Under the pieces are notes generated by a model. That model was not told where the DNA came from. It ran no database searches and saw nothing but the letters and a program-made list of their open reading frames with translations. Made by a program: the position numbers and the translations under genes. Below are positions 23,346-30,000 of a DNA stretch of 30,091 bases, piece after piece. Each line of letters opens with the position of its first letter. Position 1 is the stretch's first letter. Origin of the DNA: CAYSTL01 sp964516805 (GTDB lineage Archaea; Thermoplasmatota; Thermoplasmata; Halarchaeoplasmatales; Halarchaeoplasmataceae); NCBI GenBank assembly GCA_964516805.1, contig CAZEXI010000025.1, positions 1 to 30,091 on the forward strand, written 5' to 3'.

Positions 23346-24005
23346 TTATACAGGCCAATCTTCTTTATTATACACAGCTTCCCAGAACATGTATTCATAC
23401 CTGCTAGCAGTTATGAAAACATCCTTTAATTCTTTGTAAGACGTATCTTCTCCTATTTTATTTACGATATTTTTCATCCTTTCTACAAGTTCTAGATAAG
23501 ATTCTGTTCCGTATACACTTGCCCAATCTTTGTATATTTTCTTCTCATTGTTCTCTAGTTTATCATTATGATATGCAGCTATCTCTGCATAAGACCAAAA
23601 ACAGGGTAGTACTGAACTCATAGCGACCTCGAATGATCTCATTGAACTGGTCGATAATAGAAAGCTAGTGTAAGAAACATTAGCAGGGATCGGTTCTACC
23701 TGAGCAGCATCTTCTAAACTATAATCTAGCCTATCAAGAAATTCTTCATAACCATCGAATTCGCTATGAGCTTCAAGATGTAGGATTTCAGTAACATCCC
23801 TCATTTCATCTATCGACCTAGCTTTAGAAGAAATTATACTAAAGTTCCTGATAGCTTGGACCAGATAATGGTAGTCCTGTAAAATGTAGAATTCAAATCT
23901 ATCTAAAGGTAATTCCCCACTGTATAATTCAACGACGAAAGGATGTTCTTTGATTTCTTTCCAAATCTTATCAGCATCTTTTCTCAATCTTTCCGTGATT
24001 TTCAC
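23346..24005 (-). CDS. tenA: TenA-family aminopyrimidine aminohydrolase (thiaminase II)
   Basis: TenA enzymes salvage the thiamine pyrimidine by hydrolysing 4-amino-5-aminomethyl-2-methylpyrimidine to HMP; many also cleave thiamine. At 219 residues the protein has the normal length. Catalytic and binding positions match Bacillus TenA numbering: D44 and Y47 (LQDYHYL), Y112, nucleophile C135 in VLPCFWSYAEIA, Y139, and E204 near the C-terminus in SRYEYMFWE. The enzyme therefore looks fully active. Translation starts at a GTG that overlaps the stop of the upstream fusion gene (GTGA), so the two are coupled. HMP or a modified pyrimidine released by TenA would be a natural substrate for the partner if it still acts on pyrimidines (inference). 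Confidence 0.93.
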   Translation of the reverse strand: MKITERLRKDADKIWKEIKEHPFVVELYSGELPLDRFEFYILQDYHYLVQAIRNFSIISSKARSIDEMRDVTEILHLEAHSEFDGYEEFLDRLDYSLEDAAQVEPIPANVSYTSFLLSTSSMRSFEVAMSSVLPCFWSYAEIAAYHNDKLENNEKKIYKDWASVYGTESYLELVERMKNIVNKIGEDTSYKELKDVFITASRYEYMFWEAVYNKEDWPV

Positions 24006-25465
24006 GGTTTTTCACCTCTAATCACCACATAATCACCCTTTTCGTAGCCATCTATAGGCTCTTCGACTTCCTTATTGGTATATTTGGGATGCTTTGTTAA
24101 GGTTTGTACATATTTTAAATCCTTAAAACCAGCGTTCTTCATGAGTTCAGTAACTCTTTCAGTTGAAAGCCAATTCGAACCTTTGATGAATTTTATAGGA
24201 TAAGGATAGTCAGGAGAGATTTCAGGATCATGTTTCCCTCTCATTATAGCTAGATCGTACATCATAGTATAAGAGCCTTCTTTGGGCAAGAATGAAATCA
24301 CAACATGTCCTCCATTTTTAAGGATACGATAAGCTTCATCTACAGCTTTTTGGGGATCATCAACATAACTAAGTACGGTGCTCATCAATACTGTTTCGAA
24401 CTCATGATCTTTTATAGGTACGTTCTCAGCATATCCTCTTGTAACATCGATACCTTTTTCTCTAGCAAGTTCAGCCATACCTCGAGCAGGTTCAACTCCA
24501 TGTTTTATACCTAATCTAGACGCGAATAAACCACTTCCAACACCTATGCTCACAGCGTTCTCTGCATTTAACATCAATTTCTCTTCTGCTTTGAATTCCG
24601 ATTCAAAAACGTTTTTGTTGTTTTCGAACCAGCTGTCGAAATCGGCAGCTTCCTCTTCAAAGGCTGATACGTCTAATGGCTTTACGTTATGATCAAGGTG
24701 TGTTTTGCCAATCTCTGTTCGTTTAGTTGAACTGAGAATAGCTCTTCTTACGTAGTCTATCGATATATCTAGTGATCTTTTTACACTGATACCTTTAGAC
24801 AGACATGCAGTAATTGCTGCAGAAAAAGTTGAATCAGCTTCTTTTTTATCTTTAATCGAAGTTTTATACCCATCAAATTCTTCGAAATTTTCTCCATCAA
24901 AAAGGATATCAGATGATCCATCGTCTAAGTCGCTGCTCTTAATAAAAACAAGGTCAGGACCATTATTATGTAAGATTTCAGCAGCTTTTTTAGCAGTTTT
25001 TTGGTCATTTATTTTCATATCAGCTATGATTTCAGCTTCTTCAATATCCAAAATAACAATATATGAATTAGGTAATAATTTTTTTATCAAGAATTTTTCA
25101 ATGTCTTTGCTGATAAAATCATGAGCATTTTTATCTAAAAAAACAGGATCTAAAACTAAAATATCTATATCATTTTCATCGATATTAGCTGATATATTAT
25201 CTATAGCTTTTTCATTGGGGATCAAACCTATTTTGATAGCACCAAAATCAAATTCATCCATCAGTGAATTTAATTGCCCATCAATTATTTCAGGAGGTAT
25301 GATGTGAATGTTCTTTTTATCAGATTTTGTACTTGAAATTACAGCGGTTTGTATATGTTTTCCTAATACATCGAAAGAACAGAATGTGTTCATGTCAGTG
25401 TCCATACTTGATCCATCTGTTGTATCAGATGCACCGATAGTTAGAGTTTTACCTTCATATTTCAT
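24002..25465 (-). CDS. Degenerate ThiD-like domain fused to a SAM-dependent methyltransferase
   Basis: Residues 1-265 have the order and fold marks of ThiD, the HMP/HMP-P kinase: LTIGASD, DMNTFCSFDVLG, IIPPEIIDGQL, AIKIGLI, LVLDPVFLDK and TFSAAITACLSKG. The functional motifs are altered: D-G-S-S-M-D-T-D at 17-24 where ThiD has G-G-A-G-I-Q-A-D, I-L-D at 138-140 for T-P-N, K-S-S-D at 176-179 for K-G-G-H, and E-A-D-S-T at 209-213 for the G-T-G-C-T anion hole and catalytic residue. Residues 270-487 are a class I methyltransferase with an intact SAM motif (SIGVGSGLF at 306-314), an acidic position in GVEPA, VLMSTVLSYVDDP and ILKNGGHVVIS. Known archaeal ThiD fusions carry ThiN instead. GGAGAT lies 6 nt before the ATG, and tenA overlaps downstream. 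Methylation of a pyrimidine or thiamine-related metabolite is conceivable but unproven. Confidence 0.8.
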   Translation of the reverse strand: MKYEGKTLTIGASDTTDGSSMDTDMNTFCSFDVLGKHIQTAVISSTKSDKKNIHIIPPEIIDGQLNSLMDEFDFGAIKIGLIPNEKAIDNISANIDENDIDILVLDPVFLDKNAHDFISKDIEKFLIKKLLPNSYIVILDIEEAEIIADMKINDQKTAKKAAEILHNNGPDLVFIKSSDLDDGSSDILFDGENFEEFDGYKTSIKDKKEADSTFSAAITACLSKGISVKRSLDISIDYVRRAILSSTKRTEIGKTHLDHNVKPLDVSAFEEEAADFDSWFENNKNVFESEFKAEEKLMLNAENAVSIGVGSGLFASRLGIKHGVEPARGMAELAREKGIDVTRGYAENVPIKDHEFETVLMSTVLSYVDDPQKAVDEAYRILKNGGHVVISFLPKEGSYTMMYDLAIMRGKHDPEISPDYPYPIKFIKGSNWLSTERVTELMKNAGFKDLKYVQTLTKHPKYTNKEVEEPIDGYEKGDYVVIRGEKP

Positions 25466-25604
25466 ATTTTTATCTCCATGGAATCTACTACTTTTCCACT
25501 TAACTAGATTCTTATATTGACCTATTGCTGATTACAAAATAAGTGTTTTGCTTACACCGATTTTTGTCAAATGCATTTTTAATGAATATACTATAATAAA
25601 AAAT

Positions 25605-25659
25605 AATATTACGCATATGTAAAATAAGTATAAATAATACTACACATATGAGTAATATT
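25605..25659 (+). promoter_or_regulatory. 15-bp inverted repeat flanking a TATA box (DUF5320 promoter)
   Basis: Left arm AATATTACGCATATG (25605-25619) and right arm CATATGAGTAATATT (25645-25659) are complementary at 14 of 15 positions. The 25-bp spacer holds GTATAAATAATAC, the probable TATA box (25628-25640). Each arm contains TAC-N-CATATG, so there are two half-operators symmetric about the promoter. The right arm covers the predicted start point. A regulator bound to both arms would shut off or gate the DUF5320 gene. Confidence 0.55.
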
Positions 25660-25668
25660 GGTGATGAC

Positions 25669-26046
25669 ATGCCATGGGGTGATGGAACAGGACCAGCAGG
25701 ACTCGGACCTATGACAGGAAGAGGATTAGGATACTGTGCTGGATTTTCTAGTCCAGGATACATAAGAGGACTTGGCCTTAGGTATGGCCGAGGTAGAGGT
25801 TGGGGAAGAAGAGGTTACTATCATTTTTATAGACCTCCAGTTTCTTATAGAAAACCATACATTCCTCCAGTAGTAGATCCATTGATCGATCCTTATGTTT
25901 ACAGAAGACCTATGTATCTTAGAGAGAGCTACTATCCACAATATTCTACGGAAGATGAAATAAAATATCTAAAAAACTATGCTGATTCATTGAAAGAAGA
26001 ATTAGAAGAAATAGAGAAAAGGATTGAGGAATTGGAATCCGAGTAA
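25669..26046 (+). CDS. DUF5320 family protein
   Basis: Small protein of 125 residues. The N-terminus has the family signature M-P-W-G-D-G-T-G-P, then G-L-G-P-M-T-G-R-G-L-G-Y-C-A-G. A Gly/Arg/Tyr-rich segment and a Pro/Tyr-rich middle part follow. The last 35 residues form an amphipathic, acidic coiled coil (EDEIKYLKNYADSLKEELEE and onward), so it probably oligomerises. DUF5320 has no assigned function; it often occurs with NifX-like and Mrp-like genes in anaerobes, as it does a few kilobases away here. The ATG at 25669 is preferred over the ATG at 25648 because GGTGAT lies 3 nt upstream and family members begin with M-P. Its promoter carries a striking inverted repeat. Confidence 0.85.
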   Translation: MPWGDGTGPAGLGPMTGRGLGYCAGFSSPGYIRGLGLRYGRGRGWGRRGYYHFYRPPVSYRKPYIPPVVDPLIDPYVYRRPMYLRESYYPQYSTEDEIKYLKNYADSLKEELEEIEKRIEELESE

Positions 26047-26123
26047 AACCTTTTCTTTTTAAATTTATTATGCTAAATTTCTAAATATAGAATAAAAAAC
26101 AAGTAAGAAAAAGGTTTTTTGTC

Positions 26124-26339
26124 TTATCCTCTGGTCATTTTGGTTCCACATTCTGGGCATTCCATCTCATAACAAGGCTGTCCTCGTTGATGGTCTGCTT
26201 CATAACCACAGTTAGGGCATACACATTTTCCCCCAGGACCAAGCCCTTTACCTCCAGGTTGTCTTCCGCGGCCGCCACCGGCTCCTTGTCCGGAACCTTG
26301 GCCGCCACCACGACCACCTTGGCCTCTTCCAGTAACCAT
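26124..26339 (-). CDS. Gly-rich six-Cys zinc-ribbon-like small protein
   Basis: 71 residues: a Gly/Arg/Gln-rich N-terminal half without hydrophobic residues, then a six-Cys module with Cys 39, 41, 44, 56, 61 and 64. Spacing (C-x-C-x2-C-x11-C-x4-C-x2-C) and the internal H-Q-R-G-Q-P-C are the same as in the protein at 22676-23140, here without the ferredoxin. A perfect GGAGGTGA ribosome site lies 7 nt before the ATG, so it is probably strongly translated. It is 22 bp downstream of the second COG1237 gene and co-transcribed with it. The Cys could bind zinc or a cluster. An overlapping longer frame at 26135-26392 is a shadow. Confidence 0.82.
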   Translation of the reverse strand: MVTGRGQGGRGGGQGSGQGAGGGRGRQPGGKGLGPGGKCVCPNCGYEADHQRGQPCYEMECPECGTKMTRG

Positions 26340-26361
26340 ACTTTTCTCACCTCCGTTATAA

Positions 26362-27057
26362 CTATATTTTGAATTTCGAACCTATTTTGCATTCGTTATA
26401 TGAATCTGGATATCTCTCTTTTAATTTTTTTGACAAGATAGAGCAGTGACATGGAACCAACAGAGGGGGATCTTCACATCGATGTAACTGTGCTATAAAT
26501 TCCAGATCATCGAACCCATGGTATCCTCCGATAACACCTTTCACTTTGTCTATCTCAAGCCCTCTTTCTACTATATTTTTTATACCAGGATGACCACATC
26601 CAGTCAGTATGTAAAGTCCATCTTTTCCCTCTATAAACAATGACTGTTCCTTTATCGCTCTCCCTAATTCTCCTGTAGAATGCACGCCTTCAAATATCTT
26701 CTTTCTATCTTTAACAGGAACTATTTTACCAGATAAATCAAATTCCTTCTTTATACGTTTAGCGAGCGATTTTGGAACGTATATTTTTATATCCTTTCGA
26801 TCCTCAAAAGCTGTTAGTCCTCCAAAATGATCCCAATGTCTGTGAGATATGATTATTGCATCGATATCTTCTTTTTCTATATTCAGTACATCCATATTAT
26901 GGAGTAAAATATTTTTATCCTTCCCGACATCGAAAAGAATATCTTTTTCTCCCCGCTTTACGTGAATAGATACACCCCAATCTGTTATTAACTTATCATC
27001 CGTCGACCTGTCATCATATAGTATGGTGACGACCGACGATCCATTCCCATCTTTCAT
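26362..27057 (-). CDS. COG1237 metallo-beta-lactamase-fold hydrolase, copy 2
   Basis: 231 residues with the same ligand pattern as copy 1: HxHxDH as H72, H74, D76, H77 (SHRHWDHFGG), then LTGCGHPG, GGYHGF and VPCHC. It is a diverged paralogue, not a recent duplicate: the protein segments between motifs differ widely. It lies directly upstream of the six-Cys gene and reproduces the pairing seen in the Mrp operon. The start is uncertain: the ATG at 27057 is chosen, and a TTG at 27081 is in frame with no better ribosome site. A T-rich TATA-like stretch lies about 40 nt upstream. Confidence 0.87.
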   Translation of the reverse strand: MKDGNGSSVVTILYDDRSTDDKLITDWGVSIHVKRGEKDILFDVGKDKNILLHNMDVLNIEKEDIDAIIISHRHWDHFGGLTAFEDRKDIKIYVPKSLAKRIKKEFDLSGKIVPVKDRKKIFEGVHSTGELGRAIKEQSLFIEGKDGLYILTGCGHPGIKNIVERGLEIDKVKGVIGGYHGFDDLEFIAQLHRCEDPPLLVPCHCSILSKKLKERYPDSYNECKIGSKFKI

Positions 27058-27164
27058 TTTGAGCCCTTCACTATTACTCAAATGTGTAAAAATATAAAAA
27101 ATTAACCGTTATCGACCTAATTCAAAATTGGATTTGATATAAAGATAAGGGGTTTTTAGAGTAC

Positions 27165-27410
27165 CTATTCTTCGTCTTCTATCTCATAGTTTCCATATTC
27201 CTGCACTTCAGGTTTTTTCTTGATTATATAGTAAGGTATAGCAACTAGTATTACAAGAAACATCACTATTCCAAATAGTATCATTATTACAAATATACCA
27301 ATACCTAAAAATGCAGCAAATATAGCGAACAGGGCTAGATATCTAAATATTAGAATTAGTAATAGAAACGCTATTACAGCAGCTCCTATCACAAGGATAG
27401 CTTTTTTCAT
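27165..27410 (-). CDS. Small two-helix membrane protein
   Basis: 81 residues that are almost entirely hydrophobic up to about residue 62, forming two or possibly three membrane segments. A basic stop (IIKKKPE) and an acidic C-terminal tail ending in EIEDEE follow. No family recognised. It begins 2 bp after the stop of the TIGR00266-family gene and must be co-transcribed with it, so it may anchor or assist that protein at the membrane (inference). Confidence 0.7.
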   Translation of the reverse strand: MKKAILVIGAAVIAFLLLILIFRYLALFAIFAAFLGIGIFVIMILFGIVMFLVILVAIPYYIIKKKPEVQEYGNYEIEDEE

Positions 27411-27412
27411 GT

Positions 27413-28147
27413 CTACGAAAGGTCTCCCGCAAGGTCAGCTATATCACCAATTGTACCTCCAGAACTCTCTCCACCACCGGAGACATACTTACCTAATTCT
27501 GCAGCTAGATCTCTCAATGTCATGCTCTGGAGCCATACTTTTCCAGGACCTCTAAGTGTAGTCATGAATATACCTTCTCCTGAGAGTAATGAACTCTTTA
27601 CACCACCTGTTCTTTGTATATCATAATTCACACTAGCCTCGAACGCTGCAACGTTCCCTGTAGATACTCTTAATACTTGACCTTCTTTCAGATTTTTTTC
27701 CATCATATCTCCAGTGATATGTATGAATGCCATACCGTTTCCGGATAATTTCTGTAATACGAATCCTTCTCCTCCAAAGAGTCCTGCCCCTAACTTTTTC
27801 TGAAATGCTATATCTAGGTCAATGCCTTCTTGAGCACAAAGGAAAGCATCTTTTTGACAGATGTAATTTTTACCACTGCTCAGATTTAATGGTTTGATCT
27901 TACCAGGAGTGTTACCAGAGAAACCTACTAAACCATTTCCTCCTTTAGTTTTAAAATGTGTTAAGAAGTATGATTCGCCGGATAGTTTTCTTTTTACACC
28001 CTTCATAAATCCGCCTTTTCCTTTAGTTTCCATATTCACGTTACCAGACATGTATTTCATTGAACCAGCTTCACCATAAACAGAATCTTGTGGTCCCAGT
28101 TGCAGAGTAACCATCTGCAGGTTATCACCATCAATTTTGTACTTCAT
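27413..28147 (-). CDS. TIGR00266/AIM24-family protein, copy A
   Basis: TIGR00266 family (DUF124, related to mitochondrial AIM24), a beta-rich fold of unknown biochemical role found in bacteria and archaea. Family marks are GEAGSMKYMSGNV, GESYFLTHFK, PGKIKPLNLSSG, GLFGGEGFVLQKLSGNG and the C-terminal LRGPGKVWLQSMTLRDLA. The C-terminus is longer than in copy B, with a Gly/Ser-rich tail (SGGGESSGGTIGDIADLAG). The start at 28147 (MKYKIDG) is preferred over the ATG at 28174. Copy B starts at the same residue, and in both copies a TATA element lies exactly 25 nt upstream, implying a leaderless message. Residues encoded by 27528-27874 are identical to copy B at DNA level. Confidence 0.9.
   Translation of the reverse strand: MKYKIDGDNLQMVTLQLGPQDSVYGEAGSMKYMSGNVNMETKGKGGFMKGVKRKLSGESYFLTHFKTKGGNGLVGFSGNTPGKIKPLNLSSGKNYICQKDAFLCAQEGIDLDIAFQKKLGAGLFGGEGFVLQKLSGNGMAFIHITGDMMEKNLKEGQVLRVSTGNVAAFEASVNYDIQRTGGVKSSLLSGEGIFMTTLRGPGKVWLQSMTLRDLAAELGKYVSGGGESSGGTIGDIADLAGDLS
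27528..27874 (-). repeat. 347-bp identical tract, copy A
   Basis: Identical base for base to 28391-28737 (offset 863 bp). The flanking coding sequence on both sides has frequent, mostly synonymous differences. The borders are a C/T difference at 27527 and an A/G difference at 27875. Confidence 0.9.
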
Positions 28148-28172
28148 AGGATTTGAAACTATCTTATTATTC

Positions 28173-28185
28173 ATATAATTTATCC
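28173..28185 (-). promoter_or_regulatory. TATA element of TIGR00266 copy A
   Basis: The minus strand reads GGATAAATTATAT, identical to the element before copy B and also 25 nt from the start codon. This predicts transcription starting at or near the ATG. Confidence 0.6.
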
Positions 28186-28332
28186 TTATTTTTCGAAACT
28201 TAAAGATATGATTTAGATAAAGTGATTTTAAGAGAGCTAAAGATTAAACTAGAATAATCAAAATGAAGACTCAAATTATTAAGTCTGGATATTTATAGAT
28301 TGTTCTAATTTAGACTTGATTTATCGAAATCT

Positions 28333-29010
28333 TCAATCTCCGCTTATGTATCTATTCAACTCTGCAGCTAGGTCTCTCAATGTCATGCTTTGGAGCCATA
28401 CTTTTCCAGGACCTCTAAGTGTAGTCATGAATATACCTTCTCCTGAGAGTAATGAACTCTTTACACCACCTGTTCTTTGTATATCATAATTCACACTAGC
28501 CTCGAACGCTGCAACGTTCCCTGTAGATACTCTTAATACTTGACCTTCTTTCAGATTTTTTTCCATCATATCTCCAGTGATATGTATGAATGCCATACCG
28601 TTTCCGGATAATTTCTGTAATACGAATCCTTCTCCTCCAAAGAGTCCTGCCCCTAACTTTTTCTGAAATGCTATATCTAGGTCAATGCCTTCTTGAGCAC
28701 AAAGGAAAGCATCTTTTTGACAGATGTAATTTTTACCGCTGCTCAAATTTAATGGCTTGATCTTACCAGGGGTGTTGCCTGCAAAACCTACTAATCCGTT
28801 TCCACCTTTCGCTTTAAAATGAGTTAAGAAATATGATTCACCTGATAACTTACGTTTCATACCTTTCATAAACCCGCCTTTTCCTTTAGTTTCCATATCA
28901 ACATTACCCGACATGTATTTCATGGAGCCAGCTTCACCATAAACTTCGTCTTGAGGTCCAAGTTGTAGAGTAACCATCTGTAAATTATTACCATCGATTT
29001 TGTATTTCAT
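28333..29010 (-). CDS. TIGR00266/AIM24-family protein, copy B
   Basis: 225 residues, a tandem paralogue of copy A. Protein identity is nearly complete except for a few N-terminal substitutions and a shorter C-terminus ending in RYISGD. Same family marks (GEAGSMKYMSGNV, GLFGGEGFVLQKLSGNG, LRGPGKVWLQSM). It lies upstream of copy A with a 185-bp gap that contains copy A's own promoter, so the two are probably transcribed separately. Copy B lacks an adjacent small membrane partner. No Shine-Dalgarno sequence is present, in line with a leaderless transcript. Confidence 0.92.
   Translation of the reverse strand: MKYKIDGNNLQMVTLQLGPQDEVYGEAGSMKYMSGNVDMETKGKGGFMKGMKRKLSGESYFLTHFKAKGGNGLVGFAGNTPGKIKPLNLSSGKNYICQKDAFLCAQEGIDLDIAFQKKLGAGLFGGEGFVLQKLSGNGMAFIHITGDMMEKNLKEGQVLRVSTGNVAAFEASVNYDIQRTGGVKSSLLSGEGIFMTTLRGPGKVWLQSMTLRDLAAELNRYISGD
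28391..28737 (-). repeat. 347-bp identical tract, copy B
   Basis: Partner of the tract at 27528-27874. It ends abruptly at 28390 and 28738, where synonymous differences resume. Confidence 0.9.
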
Positions 29011-29035
29011 AAGTACATAAAGTATGTTATTATAG

Positions 29036-29048
29036 ATATAATTTATCC
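29036..29048 (-). promoter_or_regulatory. TATA element of TIGR00266 copy B
   Basis: The minus strand reads GGATAAATTATAT, 25 nt before the ATG at 29010. Sequence and spacing are conserved with copy A although the intervening 25 nt differ. Confidence 0.6.
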
Positions 29049-29123
29049 TGATAATTTAAAAAATTAAAATGTAATTAATGTTACAATAATAATTTATTAT
29101 GGTGTTATAAAAAATCTTAGTGT

Positions 29124-29873
29124 TTATCTTTTCAATTTCTTATCGATATTACCATCAGGCAGCATATTATCTGGATGGTACTCTCCCTTTTTTTCTTTCT
29201 GGTATCTTACACAACTTTCCCAATCACCTTTACAATATAGCTCGATCCATTTTTTATCCAATATTCCTTTTTCATAGAATCGTTTCATCGGGCAAAGATC
29301 GTACCATTTACAGGTTTTGAGGAAAACTTTCAATTTTAAATAATTATCTCTCATCTCTTCTTCAAATGAATCATCGTAAAGTAAGGACGCGGGATGAGCG
29401 ACTGGATATATTTTTCTTTTATTGGTTAAATACAATTTACCAGTTAAATTTGCAAACTTGTCTTCAAAATCCAAAACATTCTTATCAAACAGATACCTGC
29501 TTGCATAATATCCCAAAGGAACAAGTATATCGGGTTCAATCATCTCTATTTCTTTATCCAGGTATCTTGAGCAGATTTCGATCTCGTCCTGTTTCGGTTT
29601 TCTGTAATCTGGAAGCATACACTTTATCAGATTGGTCATGTAGATTTCATCACGATCAACTTCTGCTTGATTTAATAGATTATCTAATACCTCACCCGAT
29701 GGTCCTACAAACATGACTCCTTTTTTATCTTCTTCCTTACCTGGAGCTTGAGCAACAAGCATTACTCTAGCATTTTTATCTCCTTCACCACATAATGAGT
29801 GGTTTCTTGTCTCAGAAAGTCTGCATTTCGTACATTTTTTTATCTTTTTGTTCAATTCCTCAAGGTTGATCAT
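29124..29873 (-). CDS. Family 4-type uracil-DNA glycosylase with extra Cys-rich C-terminus
   Basis: Removes uracil from DNA in base-excision repair. The core (about residues 1-187) has the Fe-S cysteines of family 4 enzymes (C14, C17, C85, C101), motif A as A-P-G-K-E-E-D-K-K-G-V-M-F-V-G-P-S-G, TNLIKC, and motif B as HPASLL at 160-165. Family 4 motif A usually begins G-E-A-P-G; here A-Q-A-P-G replaces it, a minor change. After the normal end the protein continues about 60 residues with C188, C194, C214 and C221 (KTCKWYDLCPM, then ELYCKGDWESCVRYQ), which could bind metal. There is no convincing ribosome site; a TTAAATAATA element suggests a leaderless or very short leader. Confidence 0.9.
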   Translation of the reverse strand: MINLEELNKKIKKCTKCRLSETRNHSLCGEGDKNARVMLVAQAPGKEEDKKGVMFVGPSGEVLDNLLNQAEVDRDEIYMTNLIKCMLPDYRKPKQDEIEICSRYLDKEIEMIEPDILVPLGYYASRYLFDKNVLDFEDKFANLTGKLYLTNKRKIYPVAHPASLLYDDSFEEEMRDNYLKLKVFLKTCKWYDLCPMKRFYEKGILDKKWIELYCKGDWESCVRYQKEKKGEYHPDNMLPDGNIDKKLKR

Positions 29874-30000
29874 GGTCTATAACCTTTTGAGATTTATGTA
29901 TTATTTAATAGGTAAAATAGGTATATTGTTTTTTTTCTACTTTGATATCAGAAAAAACAAAGGTTTAACTTTAGTTATTTCTATTATTAGGTTGGGTATT

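Noticed and set aside
25466..25560. Possible TPP riboswitch ahead of the ThiD-like fusion
   Set aside because: The likely leader is only about 25 nt (TATA-like CAATATAAG near 25510-25518) and no CTGAGA-type core is present.
14588..25653. Decamer ACATATGAGT at 14588-14597, 25644-25653 and (minus) 5028-5037
   Set aside because: At 5028-5037 it simply contains the start codon ATGAGT, and CATATG is common in AT-rich DNA; only the 25.6-kb copy has a symmetric partner.
26135..26392. 85-codon minus-strand ORF overlapping the six-Cys gene
   Set aside because: The other frame has a perfect ribosome site and six conserved Cys; this one is Val/Ala-rich with no motif.
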